18,847 nt of DNA from Viridibacillus sp050279675 (GTDB taxonomy: Bacteria; Bacillota; Bacilli; Bacillales_A; Planococcaceae). The notes under the pieces are model-generated. The model was not told the DNA's origin and ran no database searches. It was given only the letters and a program-made list of their open reading frames with translations. Below, in pieces: positions 1-7,226 of this stretch; positions within the stretch are counted from its first letter, which is position 1, and the number at the start of each line of letters is the position of its first letter. The stretch is taken from positions 1-18,847 of the forward strand of contig NZ_JBNNUK010000032.1 of NCBI RefSeq assembly GCF_050279675.1. The letters are read 5' to 3'. The translations under genes were made by a program, and so were the position numbers.

Positions 1-159
1 TCTGCTGCACTTTACATGAATGCTGCACAAGCAGGTGTAAATGCCCTTTGTATCTTAACAATTAGTGACCATATCTTTAAACATGAGCAAACAACGCAAT
101 CAGAAAGACAAACAGCGTTTACTAAAATGATGGAAATTGCATTAGAACTTGCTGAATAA
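1..159 (+). CDS. deoD: Purine nucleoside phosphorylase DeoD, C-terminal end (5' end outside window)
   Basis: The first 52 codons read open from base 1 to a TAA stop. The sequence runs SAALYMNAAQAGVNALCIL, then TISDHIFKHEQTTQSERQ, and closes with MMEIALELAE. This is the conserved tail of the hexameric, trimeric-fold DeoD family, in which an Asp in the SDH motif protonates the purine base. The enzyme phosphorolyses purine (deoxy)nucleosides in the cytoplasm for purine salvage. The start, promoter and any deo-operon partners lie upstream of the window. The stop is normal and nothing downstream is co-directionally overlapping, so it is probably the last gene of its transcript. The family call is from sequence recognition of the tail only. 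Confidence 0.88.
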   Translation, partial: SAALYMNAAQAGVNALCILTISDHIFKHEQTTQSERQTAFTKMMEIALELAE

Positions 160-194
160 CTATTTTAGTGGAATATAACGAGTGTGAGTTAGAG

Positions 195-226
195 GAAGTA
201 GTAAAATTATAATATTTTACTGCTTC
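195..226. repeat. Imperfect inverted repeat between deoD and the MFS gene
   Basis: A 13-bp arm (195-207) pairs with 214-226 with a single G-U wobble. The 6-base loop (208-213) is TATAAT. No T-run follows the right arm, so it is not a classical intrinsic terminator. It could be a weak deoD terminator, an mRNA end or an operator for the MFS gene. The role is not resolved. Confidence 0.5.
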
Positions 227-309
227 TCAATGTAGCAATCGATTTCATGAAATAATAACATCTTAAACATTGGATTAAATTAAATTTTTTTAAGACAGGG
301 AGCCATAGA

Positions 310-1647
310 ATGGTCGCAATAAGTGAAAAATCATCAGCATCGCAAAACCATAATGTAAAAAAGGCAGTACCTATAATTTTACTATTCTTTGTATTTGCTT
401 TAACTATTGATAATTCGTTTAAATTAGTTTCAGTAGCAATAGCAGATGACCTTGGAATTTCAGTAACAACGGTTAGCTGGCAAGCTACTCTTGCAGGTCT
501 TGTAATTGGTATTGGAGCAGTTGTATATGCTTCCTTAGCTGATTCGATTAATATCAGAACGCTTTTAATTGCGGGTGTTATTATGATTTGTGCTGGTTCT
601 GTGCTGGGTTACGTTTTTAAAGATTCGTATGCGATGATTCTTTTTTCTAGAATTATTCAAACAGCTGGTCTAGCTTCTGCTGAAACATTATATGTGATTT
701 ACGTTACAAAGCACTTGCCAAAAGCTGAACAGAAAAAGTTTTTAGGGTTTAGTACAAGTAGCTATTCTTTGTCACTTGTAATTGGTTCTGTAACAGGAGG
801 GTTTGTTTCAACATATTTACATTGGACGACTCTATTTATAATTCCTTTAGTATCAATAGCTCTTGTTCCATTTATCATGAAATATTTACCGAAAGAAAAG
901 TCTACAAAAGGCTACGTTGATGTAATTGGATTATTTTTGATTGCAGCAATTGCTACATCGGTAATTCTCTTTATTTCAGACTTTAATTGGCTATATCTAT
1001 TTGGTTTTATTATTGCTATGACGTTATTCTTAGTGTATATAAGTAAAAGTCCTAAAGCCCTAATAGATATTTCTTTCTTCAAAAATAAGAATTTTATTAG
1101 AACTTTATCAGTTGCATTTGTAATTTATTCAGTTCAATTAGGCTATATTTTTACTTTCCCATTTATTCTTGAAGGGGTATATGGTTTAAAACTAGATGTT
1201 ATCTCATTATTATTAATCCCTGGATACTTTACAGCAATTATTGTTGGTATGCTTTCTGGGAAAATTGCAAAATATTTAAGCAGTAAACAAGCGATCTCTA
1301 TTGCACTAGTTGGTATTACTGCTAGCTTATTAATTCCAAGTTTATTTGTTGGTAGCACTGTTGTCATTTTTGTTATTTCTATGATGTTATTCTCAGCTTC
1401 ATTTGCTTTCATGTATGCACCTATGCTTGAAACATGTATAAGAACAATACCAAAAGATAAAACAGGAACAGCAATTGGTTTCTACAATTTAACATTGAAT
1501 GTGGCTTGTTCTATCGGTATCACATACACTGCAGCAATGCTTGATAAAGTAGAAATTTCAACTATCCTAATTGTCCTTTCAATTATTGCGGTTGTTAGTT
1601 TAGGGATGTTTGTGACTCTATTAGGTAAATCAGCAAAAACTAATTAA
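310..1647 (+). CDS. MFS drug-efflux transporter, Tet(L)/DHA2-like
   Basis: This 445-residue, very hydrophobic protein is built of successive membrane segments, consistent with 12-14 helices. The N-terminal part, TIDNSFKLVSVAIADDLGIS followed by VSWQATLAGLVIGIG, has the pattern of the H+-coupled 14-helix antiporters such as Tet(L)/Tet(K). SRIIQTAGLASAE matches family motif C (RxxQGxG) of drug exporters. It probably exports a toxic compound or metabolite across the cytoplasmic membrane in exchange for protons. The substrate cannot be read from sequence. The ATG at 310 has a GGGAG site at 298-302 with a 7-base gap. The gene is monocistronic, followed at once by a strong terminator. The GntR-type regulator downstream is a plausible but unproven controller. 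Confidence 0.82.
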   Translation: MVAISEKSSASQNHNVKKAVPIILLFFVFALTIDNSFKLVSVAIADDLGISVTTVSWQATLAGLVIGIGAVVYASLADSINIRTLLIAGVIMICAGSVLGYVFKDSYAMILFSRIIQTAGLASAETLYVIYVTKHLPKAEQKKFLGFSTSSYSLSLVIGSVTGGFVSTYLHWTTLFIIPLVSIALVPFIMKYLPKEKSTKGYVDVIGLFLIAAIATSVILFISDFNWLYLFGFIIAMTLFLVYISKSPKALIDISFFKNKNFIRTLSVAFVIYSVQLGYIFTFPFILEGVYGLKLDVISLLLIPGYFTAIIVGMLSGKIAKYLSSKQAISIALVGITASLLIPSLFVGSTVVIFVISMMLFSASFAFMYAPMLETCIRTIPKDKTGTAIGFYNLTLNVACSIGITYTAAMLDKVEISTILIVLSIIAVVSLGMFVTLLGKSAKTN

Positions 1648-1664
1648 CGGAAGTTAGTTCAAGT

Positions 1665-1701
1665 AAATGTGTCACAGATAATAAACTGTGACACATTTTT
1701 T
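1665..1701 (+). terminator. Rho-independent terminator of the MFS gene
   Basis: A 13-bp perfect stem (1665-1677 with 1686-1698, core TGTGTCACAG/CTGTGACACA) has an 8-base loop and runs into a T-tract at 1696-1701. It lies 18 bases after the MFS stop codon. The A-rich left flank would also let it work in the minus direction. Confidence 0.9.
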
Positions 1702-1804
1702 ATTATATATTTGAGATATTTAAAGATTTAGTAAGTTTATCATACATATTAAAGAAACAAATAGACGAAAATCCATAATATAAAAATAGTATAGGTGTGT
1801 GAAG

Positions 1805-2545
1805 ATGGAATTCAAAATCGCGAACATGCAAGAAAGAAAAAAATCATTGTATATTACTGTGTATGATGAATTATATAAACACATCATGAATGGAACGTTC
1901 ATATTAGATAGTAAATTACCGGCGGAACCCGAACTAGCAAAAATGTTCGGAGTTAGTAGAATGACATTAAGACAGTCACTTTCTCTACTACAAGACGATG
2001 GTCTGATTAAAAGAGTGCATGGAAAAGGGAATTTCATTACTAAAATCCTAGCTAATAATCAAAAAATAGGTTTAGAGAAAATAGAGAATCCTCTATATAA
2101 ATCTCATACGAAACAAATAGATGATGTTGAGATGAGTTTTAGCATTGATTTGGATAGTGAATATACGCAGCAAGTATTATGTAGAAAGTCTGCCGCCATT
2201 GTTGCGTTTGAGCGATGGTATAAAAGTGCAGGGGAAGTTGTAGCTTATTCTTTTACGAATATGGCGATTGAAGCAGTATCTGAAATGAATTTAGATTTAC
2301 AAGATAGTGTTCAATTATTAGAAATGCTGGAAACCCAAATTTATGAGCTTGCAAATAGATCTACGATTGAAATAAAGCGTTCAACGTCTGTTAATTCCTC
2401 ATCACAGAAACATAAAGTAGTTGGTGGAGAAGACTGTAATTTATTATTAGAGAGTGTTTTTATTCATGCGAATTATCCAGTAGTTTACAATAAATACTAT
2501 ATACCTAGAGAGTATAGTTGCTTAAAAGTAAATGCGGTAAAGTAG
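1805..2545 (+). CDS. GntR-family transcriptional regulator (HutC/UTRA subfamily)
   Basis: This is a cytoplasmic DNA-binding regulator. Residues from about 12 to 80 form the GntR winged helix-turn-helix: LYITVYDELYKHIMNGTF, then LPAEPELAKMFGVSRMTLRQ, then LLQDDGLIKRVHGKGNFI. The remaining ~165 residues have the length and layout of a UTRA ligand-binding domain, including the typical FERWYKSAGEVVAYSFTNMA stretch, so repression is probably relieved by a small molecule. The start is uncertain. ATG 1805 has AGGTG at 1793-1797 with a 7-base gap and is preferred; GTG 1799 (two residues longer) and ATG 1826 are alternatives. The target is unknown. The MFS gene just upstream, in the same direction but behind a terminator, is the nearest candidate. 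Confidence 0.85.
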   Translation: MEFKIANMQERKKSLYITVYDELYKHIMNGTFILDSKLPAEPELAKMFGVSRMTLRQSLSLLQDDGLIKRVHGKGNFITKILANNQKIGLEKIENPLYKSHTKQIDDVEMSFSIDLDSEYTQQVLCRKSAAIVAFERWYKSAGEVVAYSFTNMAIEAVSEMNLDLQDSVQLLEMLETQIYELANRSTIEIKRSTSVNSSSQKHKVVGGEDCNLLLESVFIHANYPVVYNKYYIPREYSCLKVNAVK

Positions 2546-2583
2546 AGTATGGAATGGCTAGTAACTTTACATATGCATTGACT

Positions 2584-2634
2584 TGGAACAACTGTTTGTA
2601 CGATTTACTTGGATAAGCTGAAGCAGTTGTTCCA
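2584..2634. repeat. 11-bp perfect inverted repeat with 29-base loop
   Basis: TGGAACAACTG at 2584-2594 is complementary to CAGTTGTTCCA at 2624-2634. It lies 38 bases after the GntR stop and has only a poor T-tract. It may be the transcript end of the GntR gene or a regulator site. Confidence 0.55.
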
Positions 2635-2800
2635 TTAGAGTTATTTAGAAACGGACTTTTCGATGAGTCTTTTATAACTTAGAATAATTGCCATGTTTAA
2701 ATGAAACTTTGTAATTGTTTTAATAAGGTGAACCGTATCATAACTAAGTGAGGATTATATTAATCTCATAAAAGTACAATAGTTAATACTATATCTAAAG

Positions 2801-2835
2801 AAAAGGCTTGCTGGATGGCAAGTCTTTTTATTTTT
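2801..2835 (+). terminator. Rho-independent terminator, no obvious upstream gene
   Basis: The stem AAAAGGCTTGC (2801-2811) pairs with GCAAGTCTTTT (2818-2828) with one G-U wobble and a 6-base loop TGGATG. A T-rich tail extends to about 2835. It lies 255 bases past the GntR stop and 208 bases before the response-regulator start. It could end a long GntR mRNA, or a small RNA from 2640-2800. Confidence 0.75.
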
Positions 2836-2952
2836 CATTTTCTCTTGACCTTCAGTCTACTATAACGTCTAACCTCTAATAGAGATTTGTAAAATATCTC
2901 TATCTTTCAAATTTATATTAACTGAATAAATAAGTTATTTCTAATATTGAGG

Positions 2953-2958
2953 TATAAT
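2953..2958 (+). promoter_or_regulatory. Candidate -10 element of the two-component operon
   Basis: A consensus TATAAT sits 84 bases before the chosen response-regulator start. The -35 region at 17-bp spacing is poor, so activation by a regulator, possibly the operon's own product, would be in keeping. The surrounding 13-mer ATTGAGGTATAAT (2946-2958) recurs, inverted, with one mismatch before the DUF347 gene. Confidence 0.4.
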
Positions 2959-3042
2959 TATCGTGACAAAGAGCGATTATGTATCAGAGAAAAGTGAAAT
3001 AATAAAAAATTAAGCGCAGGATTTATGAATGGGAGTGCAGTT

Positions 3043-3717
3043 ATGAAAATTCTATTAGCCGAAGACGATCCTCGTTTAGGCAAGATGTTAGAACATATGC
3101 TAAAAAGAAAAGAAGGATATTCAGTGGAATGGTATACAAATGGAAATGAAGCATATGAATATGCTCTGTCTTCACATTATGATGTATTAATTTTAGACTG
3201 GATGTTACCTGAACTAGATGGAATTTCGATATGTCAAAAGCTAAGAAAAAGTGGATATACAGGAGCAATAATAATTTTAACAGCAAAAGATAATGTTATG
3301 GATAGAGTAAAAGGTCTTGATTCTGGGGCGGATGATTACCTAACAAAACCGTTTGAATTTGAAGAACTTTTCGCCCGTATTCGTGTTCTTGCTAGAAGAA
3401 ATTTTGCACCTTTACATGGGGACGTTTTCATTTTGGGGGATCTGACTATAGATCGTACAAAACATACTTTACACCGTAAGGGCATTGAAATATCTTTAAC
3501 CCCTCGTGAGTTCCATTTATTGGACTTATTAATCCGGAATAAAGGAAAGGTTCTCACACGTGAAGTAATTCTCGATCGAGTATGGGGTTACCATGCAGAA
3601 GTGGGGAGTAATTCCGTTGATGCATATATTAAATTACTTCGAAAAAAAATAGATGTACCTGGAGAAAAAACTATTATTAGTAGTATCCGGGGAGTAGGGT
3701 ATTCAGTTGAAACATAA
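3043..3717 (+). CDS. OmpR/PhoB-family response regulator
   Basis: This is a 224-residue cytoplasmic transcription factor. Residues 1-120 form a receiver domain with the acidic pair D8-D9, the phospho-acceptor D52 (LILDWMLPELDG), T80 (IIILTAKD) and K102 (YLTKPF). Residues from about 130 to 224 form the OmpR-type winged helix, with ISLTPREFHLLDLLIRNKGK, VLTREVILDRVWGY, VDAYIKLLRKKID and IRGVGY. I place the start at ATG 3043 because GGGAG at 3031-3035 lies 7 bases ahead. An in-frame ATG at 3025 would add six residues but has weaker spacing. The stop overlaps the kinase gene by 11 bases, so the two are translationally coupled and form a cognate pair. All phosphorylation residues are present. Confidence 0.93.
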   Translation: MKILLAEDDPRLGKMLEHMLKRKEGYSVEWYTNGNEAYEYALSSHYDVLILDWMLPELDGISICQKLRKSGYTGAIIILTAKDNVMDRVKGLDSGADDYLTKPFEFEELFARIRVLARRNFAPLHGDVFILGDLTIDRTKHTLHRKGIEISLTPREFHLLDLLIRNKGKVLTREVILDRVWGYHAEVGSNSVDAYIKLLRKKIDVPGEKTIISSIRGVGYSVET

Positions 3718-5035
3718 TATAAACTTATTCGCTACTACAAGAAAAAATCTAGCACTATATAACAGTAAAATGCTAATTATTTTCTTACTGCTATTTAATG
3801 TCGTAATAAGTAGCTTCCTTTTTATAAATATGTACACTGAACAAAAAGTCGAGTTATTCGATATTGCTAAACAAGAGATTAAAGAGTTAAATATAAACAA
3901 AGCAGGATCTCAGAATGATGATAAGAATAATGTGCCAGTCTCTAATATAAATAACTTACAAGGAGTATTCTTAACTTATTATTTGGATACAAATAAAGAA
4001 CTAATAATAATGGATGAATTTTCACCCGAATTACGTGAATCTATTATGGGGAAAGTGGAAAATTGGAATCCAGATAAAATGGAAACTAAATATGAAAAGA
4101 TACAATTGTCCCATGATGAGTCACTCTATCTACTCATAGCTTCACAAAATATTTATGAGAATGGTGTGCAAAAAGGAACTATTTATGTTGGTAAAGATAT
4201 TACTTTTTTAAGAAGTATGTTTATTCACTTTTTATTTATTCTAATTGGAATATCACTTTTCTTTTTGATTATTGCACTTATAGTTGGACAAATAATGACT
4301 AAACGGGCGATGAAACCAATTATTAATTCGTATACTTTGCAAACTGAGTTTATTGCCGATGCTTCCCATGAGCTAAGGACACCTTTAAGTGTTTTGAAAG
4401 CTGGGATAGAAGTCATTGAATTTGAAGAAGGTAAGAAGTTTTCATCATTTTCTAAAAGTGTATTATCAGATTTAAAAGAAGAAATAAGAAGTACAACACA
4501 ATTAGTTAATAATTTGTTATTTCTAATACGTTCAGACTCAGGGGAACAGGCAACTGTTGTTGAAAGTTTTGATTTGTTAGAGTTAATGCAACAAACCCTA
4601 CGCTCTTTTGGACATATATCAGAGGCAAAGAAGATAAAGCTGAATTTACAAGTGCAAAATCCATTAATTGTATGTACACAAAAAGAAAAATTAAAGCAAT
4701 TGATGTATATATTAATTGATAATGCAATAAAGTACACACCAAATGGGGGGAAGGTAAGCGTTTCGTATATACTTAAATCTGATAGTCAAATTGAGCAACT
4801 CTATATTGAAGTTAAAGATACTGGGATTGGTATTTCTAAAGATCTTTTAGAGCGAATATTTGACCGTTTTTATAGAGTAGATAAAAGCCGTTCTCGAAAC
4901 AGTGGAAGTTCTGGTCTTGGACTATCAATTGGTAAATTTATTGTAGAATCATTAGATGGCACGATTGAAGTTTCAAGTACAGTGAATAAAGGAAGTGAAT
5001 TTACTATAATAATTCCACTAGTAAATAACGACTAA
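3707..5035 (+). CDS. Membrane sensor histidine kinase, partner of the adjacent response regulator
   Basis: This 442-residue protein has two membrane helices (about 22-41 and 172-195) flanking a ~130-residue extracytoplasmic sensor region. A HisKA dimerisation helix follows with the phosphorylated His221 in FIADASHELRTPLSVLKAG. The C-terminal HATPase domain shows the N box (N339, DNAIKYTPNGGK), the G1 box (D371, DTGIGI), an F box (IFDRFYRVDKSRS) and the G2 box (SSGLGLSIGKFIVE). It should autophosphorylate and pass the phosphate to D52 of the regulator. It begins with TTG inside the regulator gene, served by TAGGG at 3695-3699. The architecture is CiaH-like, but the stimulus is unknown. The sensor region has no domain I recognise. 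Confidence 0.92.
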   Translation: MKHNINLFATTRKNLALYNSKMLIIFLLLFNVVISSFLFINMYTEQKVELFDIAKQEIKELNINKAGSQNDDKNNVPVSNINNLQGVFLTYYLDTNKELIIMDEFSPELRESIMGKVENWNPDKMETKYEKIQLSHDESLYLLIASQNIYENGVQKGTIYVGKDITFLRSMFIHFLFILIGISLFFLIIALIVGQIMTKRAMKPIINSYTLQTEFIADASHELRTPLSVLKAGIEVIEFEEGKKFSSFSKSVLSDLKEEIRSTTQLVNNLLFLIRSDSGEQATVVESFDLLELMQQTLRSFGHISEAKKIKLNLQVQNPLIVCTQKEKLKQLMYILIDNAIKYTPNGGKVSVSYILKSDSQIEQLYIEVKDTGIGISKDLLERIFDRFYRVDKSRSRNSGSSGLGLSIGKFIVESLDGTIEVSSTVNKGSEFTIIIPLVNND

Positions 5036-5060
5036 AATACAAAACCATGTTTTTCATTCA

Positions 5061-5101
5061 CGTTAGAAAAGATTAATAACTAATCTTTTCTAACGTTTTT
5101 T
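5061..5101 (+). terminator. Terminator of the two-component operon
   Basis: A perfect 15-bp stem (5061-5075 with 5081-5095, outer bases CGTTAG/CTAACG) has a 5-base loop ATAAC and a T-tract at 5096-5101. It sits 25 bases after the kinase stop and separates it from the DUF347 gene. Confidence 0.93.
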
Positions 5102-5162
5102 CATTTATTTTTCATAATTGTATTATATAGTTTCACCATAAGGATTGAGGGGCAAAAGTTGC

Positions 5163-5175
5163 ATTATACCTCATT
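5163..5175. promoter_or_regulatory. 13-mer shared (inverted) with the promoter region of the two-component operon
   Basis: The bases here, read on the minus strand, are AATGAGGTATAAT. They match ATTGAGGTATAAT at 2946-2958 in 12 of 13 positions. One copy precedes the response-regulator gene and the other the DUF347 gene, so they could be a common regulator site. The overlap with a -10-like TATAAT means chance is not excluded. Confidence 0.3.
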
Positions 5176-5235
5176 TAATCTGAAAGGTTTTTTATGCTAC
5201 AACAGAGATTGAGAAAGATAAGGGAGGAATAGTAA

Positions 5236-6084
5236 ATGGAATATAATAATCAAGGTAATAGTAGAAAACAGGCATTGATATCTGCTGAAGCCGGAGAAAT
5301 ACAACAAAACGACAGACAGATGCTGTACAAGGTTCCTGTAGTCATCACGATATTCTTCTGGATCATTAAGATTATGGCAACAACGGTAGGGGAGACCGGC
5401 GCAGATTATATGATTGAAAAGTTAAATATGGGTTTAACCATTACAACCATTGTCATGAGTGTTCTTTTGATTATCATTTTGTTAATCCAGTTCAAAGCTA
5501 GAGTCTATGTGCCAAATATATATTGGCTTACAGTTGTGTTAATCAGTGTGGTCGGTACACTGATCACTGATAACTTAACTGATAATTTAGGAGTCCCTTT
5601 GCAGATGACTACTATCTTCTTTACGGTGGCACTATTGGTTACCTTTGTGGCATGGTATGTAAGTGAGAAGACACTATCCATTCACTCCATCTACACGACT
5701 AAGCGAGAAGCTTTTTATTGGTTGACCATTCTATTCACCTTTGCTTTAGGTACTGCAGCTGGCGATCTTATAGCAGAGGGACTCGACTTAGGTTACTTGA
5801 CGTCTGCTCTAATATTTGCCGCACTAATCGGGCTGGTGACCATTGCTCACTATGTATTCAAATTGAGTGCAGTGTTGGCTTTCTGGATTGCTTATATTCT
5901 GACCCGTCCTTTCGGTGCATCACTAGGAGATTACCTTTCACAGTCACAACATGCAGGCGGCCTTGGTTTAGGTACGTTCGGTACGAGTGTAATTTTTCTT
6001 TTAATAATCATAATCTTGGTCTTCTACTTGACTAAGACGAGAAGAGATGCTCCAAGCTTAACTGAGGAATTGGGTAAGAGCTGA
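5236..6084 (+). CDS. Four-repeat integral membrane protein, DUF347 / COG4705 family
   Basis: This is a 282-residue membrane protein of unknown biochemical function. It shows the hallmark of the DUF347 repeat family: four repeats of about two helices each. Each repeat starts at a conserved Trp (FFWII, IYWLT, FYWLT, AFWIA) and carries a Gly/Asp motif: VGETGADYM (51-59), VGTLITDNLTDNLG (from 106), ALGTAAGDLIAEGLDLG (from 170) and PFGASLGDYLSQ (from 225). Repeated buried Asp residues suggest a transporter-like internal symmetry, which is inference. ATG 5236 has AGGGAGG at 5221-5227 with an 8-base gap. It is separated from the kinase gene by a terminator, but its position suggests it may be a target of that pair. 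Base composition is richer in G+C than its neighbours: one 60-base line is near 47% against 22% for one line of the kinase gene. Confidence 0.85.
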   Translation: MEYNNQGNSRKQALISAEAGEIQQNDRQMLYKVPVVITIFFWIIKIMATTVGETGADYMIEKLNMGLTITTIVMSVLLIIILLIQFKARVYVPNIYWLTVVLISVVGTLITDNLTDNLGVPLQMTTIFFTVALLVTFVAWYVSEKTLSIHSIYTTKREAFYWLTILFTFALGTAAGDLIAEGLDLGYLTSALIFAALIGLVTIAHYVFKLSAVLAFWIAYILTRPFGASLGDYLSQSQHAGGLGLGTFGTSVIFLLIIIILVFYLTKTRRDAPSLTEELGKS

Positions 6085-6239
6085 TAGCAATTAGTAAAAT
6101 GCAAATCACCCATATTTATATATATATATTTAGTATACTGTTGGGAATTATTGAATCTATCGAAAGCATTAAACAAGGGTCTCCTCGGTTTCCCTTATTA
6201 AGAAAAAAAATTATTAAAGCACATTAATACATTGAACTT
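6085..6239. other. Intergenic, AT-repeat and weak hairpin after the DUF347 gene
   Basis: It contains a (TA)n-rich self-complementary stretch around 6113-6130 and a weak 5-bp hairpin AAGGG/CCCTT near 6174-6199. Neither is a convincing terminator, and no clear transcription end is seen for the DUF347 gene. No gene is visible. Confidence 0.4.
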
Positions 6240-6440
6240 TACAAAAAAGGTTAGACACATTTAGTTAAGCAGCTTCTAAGACCTGAATTCGGTATTCCAC
6301 CGAGCTTAGGTCTTTTAATTTTCCTTTCATTCGTATAATCTGCGAGCAACTGTTCAAAGTGGGTCAAGGATTCAGATTTTTGTATGTACAGGAGACAGAT
6401 TTTAATAAGCAAAAGAAGTTTTCGGTGACTTATTAATGAA
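6240..6440 (-). pseudogene. Decayed IS3-family (IS150-group) transposase C-terminus and IS end
   Basis: Read on the minus strand, bases 6320 down to 6265 give KLKDLSSVEYRIQVLEAA and stop, the classic tail of an IS3-family OrfB transposase. Upstream pieces in other frames give ESLTHFEQLLADYTNER, LYIQKSESLT and ENFFCLLKS, matching the expected order ENFFG-LLKSE...YTNER...LSSVEYR of the DDE domain end. At least two frameshifts break them, and the N-terminal part and the DDE catalytic residues are gone. After the stop, GTGTCTAACCTTTTTT (minus strand, around 6244-6259) resembles the terminal repeat of this group. The relic is non-functional. Its left limit near 6440 is approximate. Confidence 0.72.
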
Positions 6441-6568
6441 ACATTCAGGTAAAATAACCTATCATATTAGTTGGTTTATCAAAAAAATACTATTATATAT
6501 AATTATGACTACGATTAGTGTAATGTAAAAGGGCACACATTTTATTAGAATTAAGGAGAACTACAAGC
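6441..6568. other. Short upstream region of the yvsG-like gene
   Basis: It is AT-rich and contains ACTATTATATATAATTATGAC around 6487-6507, which could supply a -10 element. No gene is seen. Confidence 0.3.
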
Positions 6569-7048
6569 ATGACAGGAAATACTCACATCTTAGGCGGCAT
6601 TACAGCAGGTCTTGCTTTTGCACAAATTTCAAATTACGATCCATTGGTACTCATTGGTTCAAGTGTTGTAGGAGCGTTGATTCCAGATATTTGCCACAGT
6701 GGCAGTAAAATAGGACGGACGTTCCGTATCACATCAAAAATCGTCAATAAGATATTTGGTCATCGTTCGTTCACACATAGTTTGCTATTTTTATTATTAA
6801 TGTCTGTTGTTATGAATACATATATTTCATATGAATCCATCACAGCAGGTGTATTACTAGGAATGGTCAGCCATTATCTGCTTGATATGGCTACAAAAAA
6901 TGGTATTAAGTTATTCTTTCCACTAAAAATCACAGTACGATTACCGCTTACAACTCGAACAGGGAGTAAGGTGGAAAATATAGTTGCTATTGTATTAACA
7001 ATTATTAGCGTGTATTTTGCCTTTGAAACTATTGTTCATTTACTCTAA
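6569..7048 (+). CDS. yvsG: YvsG/YdjM-family membrane-bound predicted metal-dependent hydrolase
   Basis: This 159-residue integral membrane protein belongs to the YdjM/DUF457 family (PF04307). The N-terminus MTGNTHILGGITAGLAFA and the motifs LIPDICHSGSKIGR, FGHRSFTHSLLF and VSHYLLDMATKNGIKLFFP match Bacillus YvsG over its whole length of about 160 residues. Conserved His and Asp residues (His in NTHIL, Asp in IPDI, HRSFTHS, the H and D of SHYLLD) are the presumed metal ligands, and about four helices surround them. The family is annotated as metal-dependent hydrolase, and E. coli YdjM is LexA-regulated. The true substrate is not known. ATG 6569 is preceded by AAGGAG at 6553-6558. It is monocistronic, with a terminator directly after. 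Confidence 0.85.
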   Translation: MTGNTHILGGITAGLAFAQISNYDPLVLIGSSVVGALIPDICHSGSKIGRTFRITSKIVNKIFGHRSFTHSLLFLLLMSVVMNTYISYESITAGVLLGMVSHYLLDMATKNGIKLFFPLKITVRLPLTTRTGSKVENIVAIVLTIISVYFAFETIVHLL

Positions 7049-7059
7049 AACAGGGATTT

Positions 7060-7094
7060 CCTCTTAAGTCTTTATTGACTTAAGGGGATTTTTT
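7060..7094 (+). terminator. Terminator of the yvsG-like gene
   Basis: CCTCTTAAGTC (7060-7070) pairs with GACTTAAGGGG (7077-7087) with one wobble and a 6-base loop. A run of six T (7089-7094) follows. It starts 11 bases after the stop. Confidence 0.9.
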
Positions 7095-7129
7095 AATAAG
7101 AGGTAAATCATCAAATGCACTTACAAAAA

Positions 7130-7138
7130 TGTTATAAT
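7130..7138 (+). promoter_or_regulatory. Extended -10 promoter of the transglutaminase-like gene
   Basis: TGTTATAAT is a perfect extended -10 (TGN plus TATAAT at 7133-7138), 88 bases before the gene start and just beyond the preceding terminator. The -35 is weak (ATCAAA at 17 bp), as usual for extended -10 promoters. Confidence 0.6.
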
Positions 7139-7226
7139 ATGGATTCGAATGAAGGGGATCGAGCGATTTGAAAATATGTGTTGATTAATAGTTCTATTTA
7201 AAACGAAAAGTATGGGAGTGTGATGT

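Larger units (their letters stand above)
2546..3024. other. Long intergenic region between GntR gene and two-component operon
   Basis: No convincing gene on either strand. It holds a long-loop inverted repeat (2584-2634), a good terminator hairpin (2801-2835) with no recognisable gene in front of it, and AT-rich promoter-like sequence just before the response-regulator gene. A terminator without a gene suggests either a small transcript or a decayed gene. Confidence 0.5.

Noticed and set aside
1..2545. deoD, MFS and GntR genes as one nucleoside-uptake operon
   Set aside because: A strong terminator follows the MFS gene, there is a 150-base gap after deoD, and the transporter resembles drug exporters rather than nucleoside permeases.
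2844..2876. MerR-type operator (TTGACC, 19-bp spacer, TAACCT, with AGT..ACT inner symmetry)
   Set aside because: The outer half-sites do not pair when aligned, and no MerR gene or target gene lies next to it. The match is too weak to annotate.
4225..4737. 170-codon minus-strand reading frame inside the kinase gene
   Set aside because: It is antisense to the HisKA/HATPase region. The composition is Ile/Ser/Asn-rich noise, there is no ribosome site, and the plus-strand gene is unambiguous.
6100..6140. (TA)n stretch as a possible terminator or origin element
   Set aside because: It is simple AT repeat without a stable GC stem, DnaA boxes or neighbouring replication genes.
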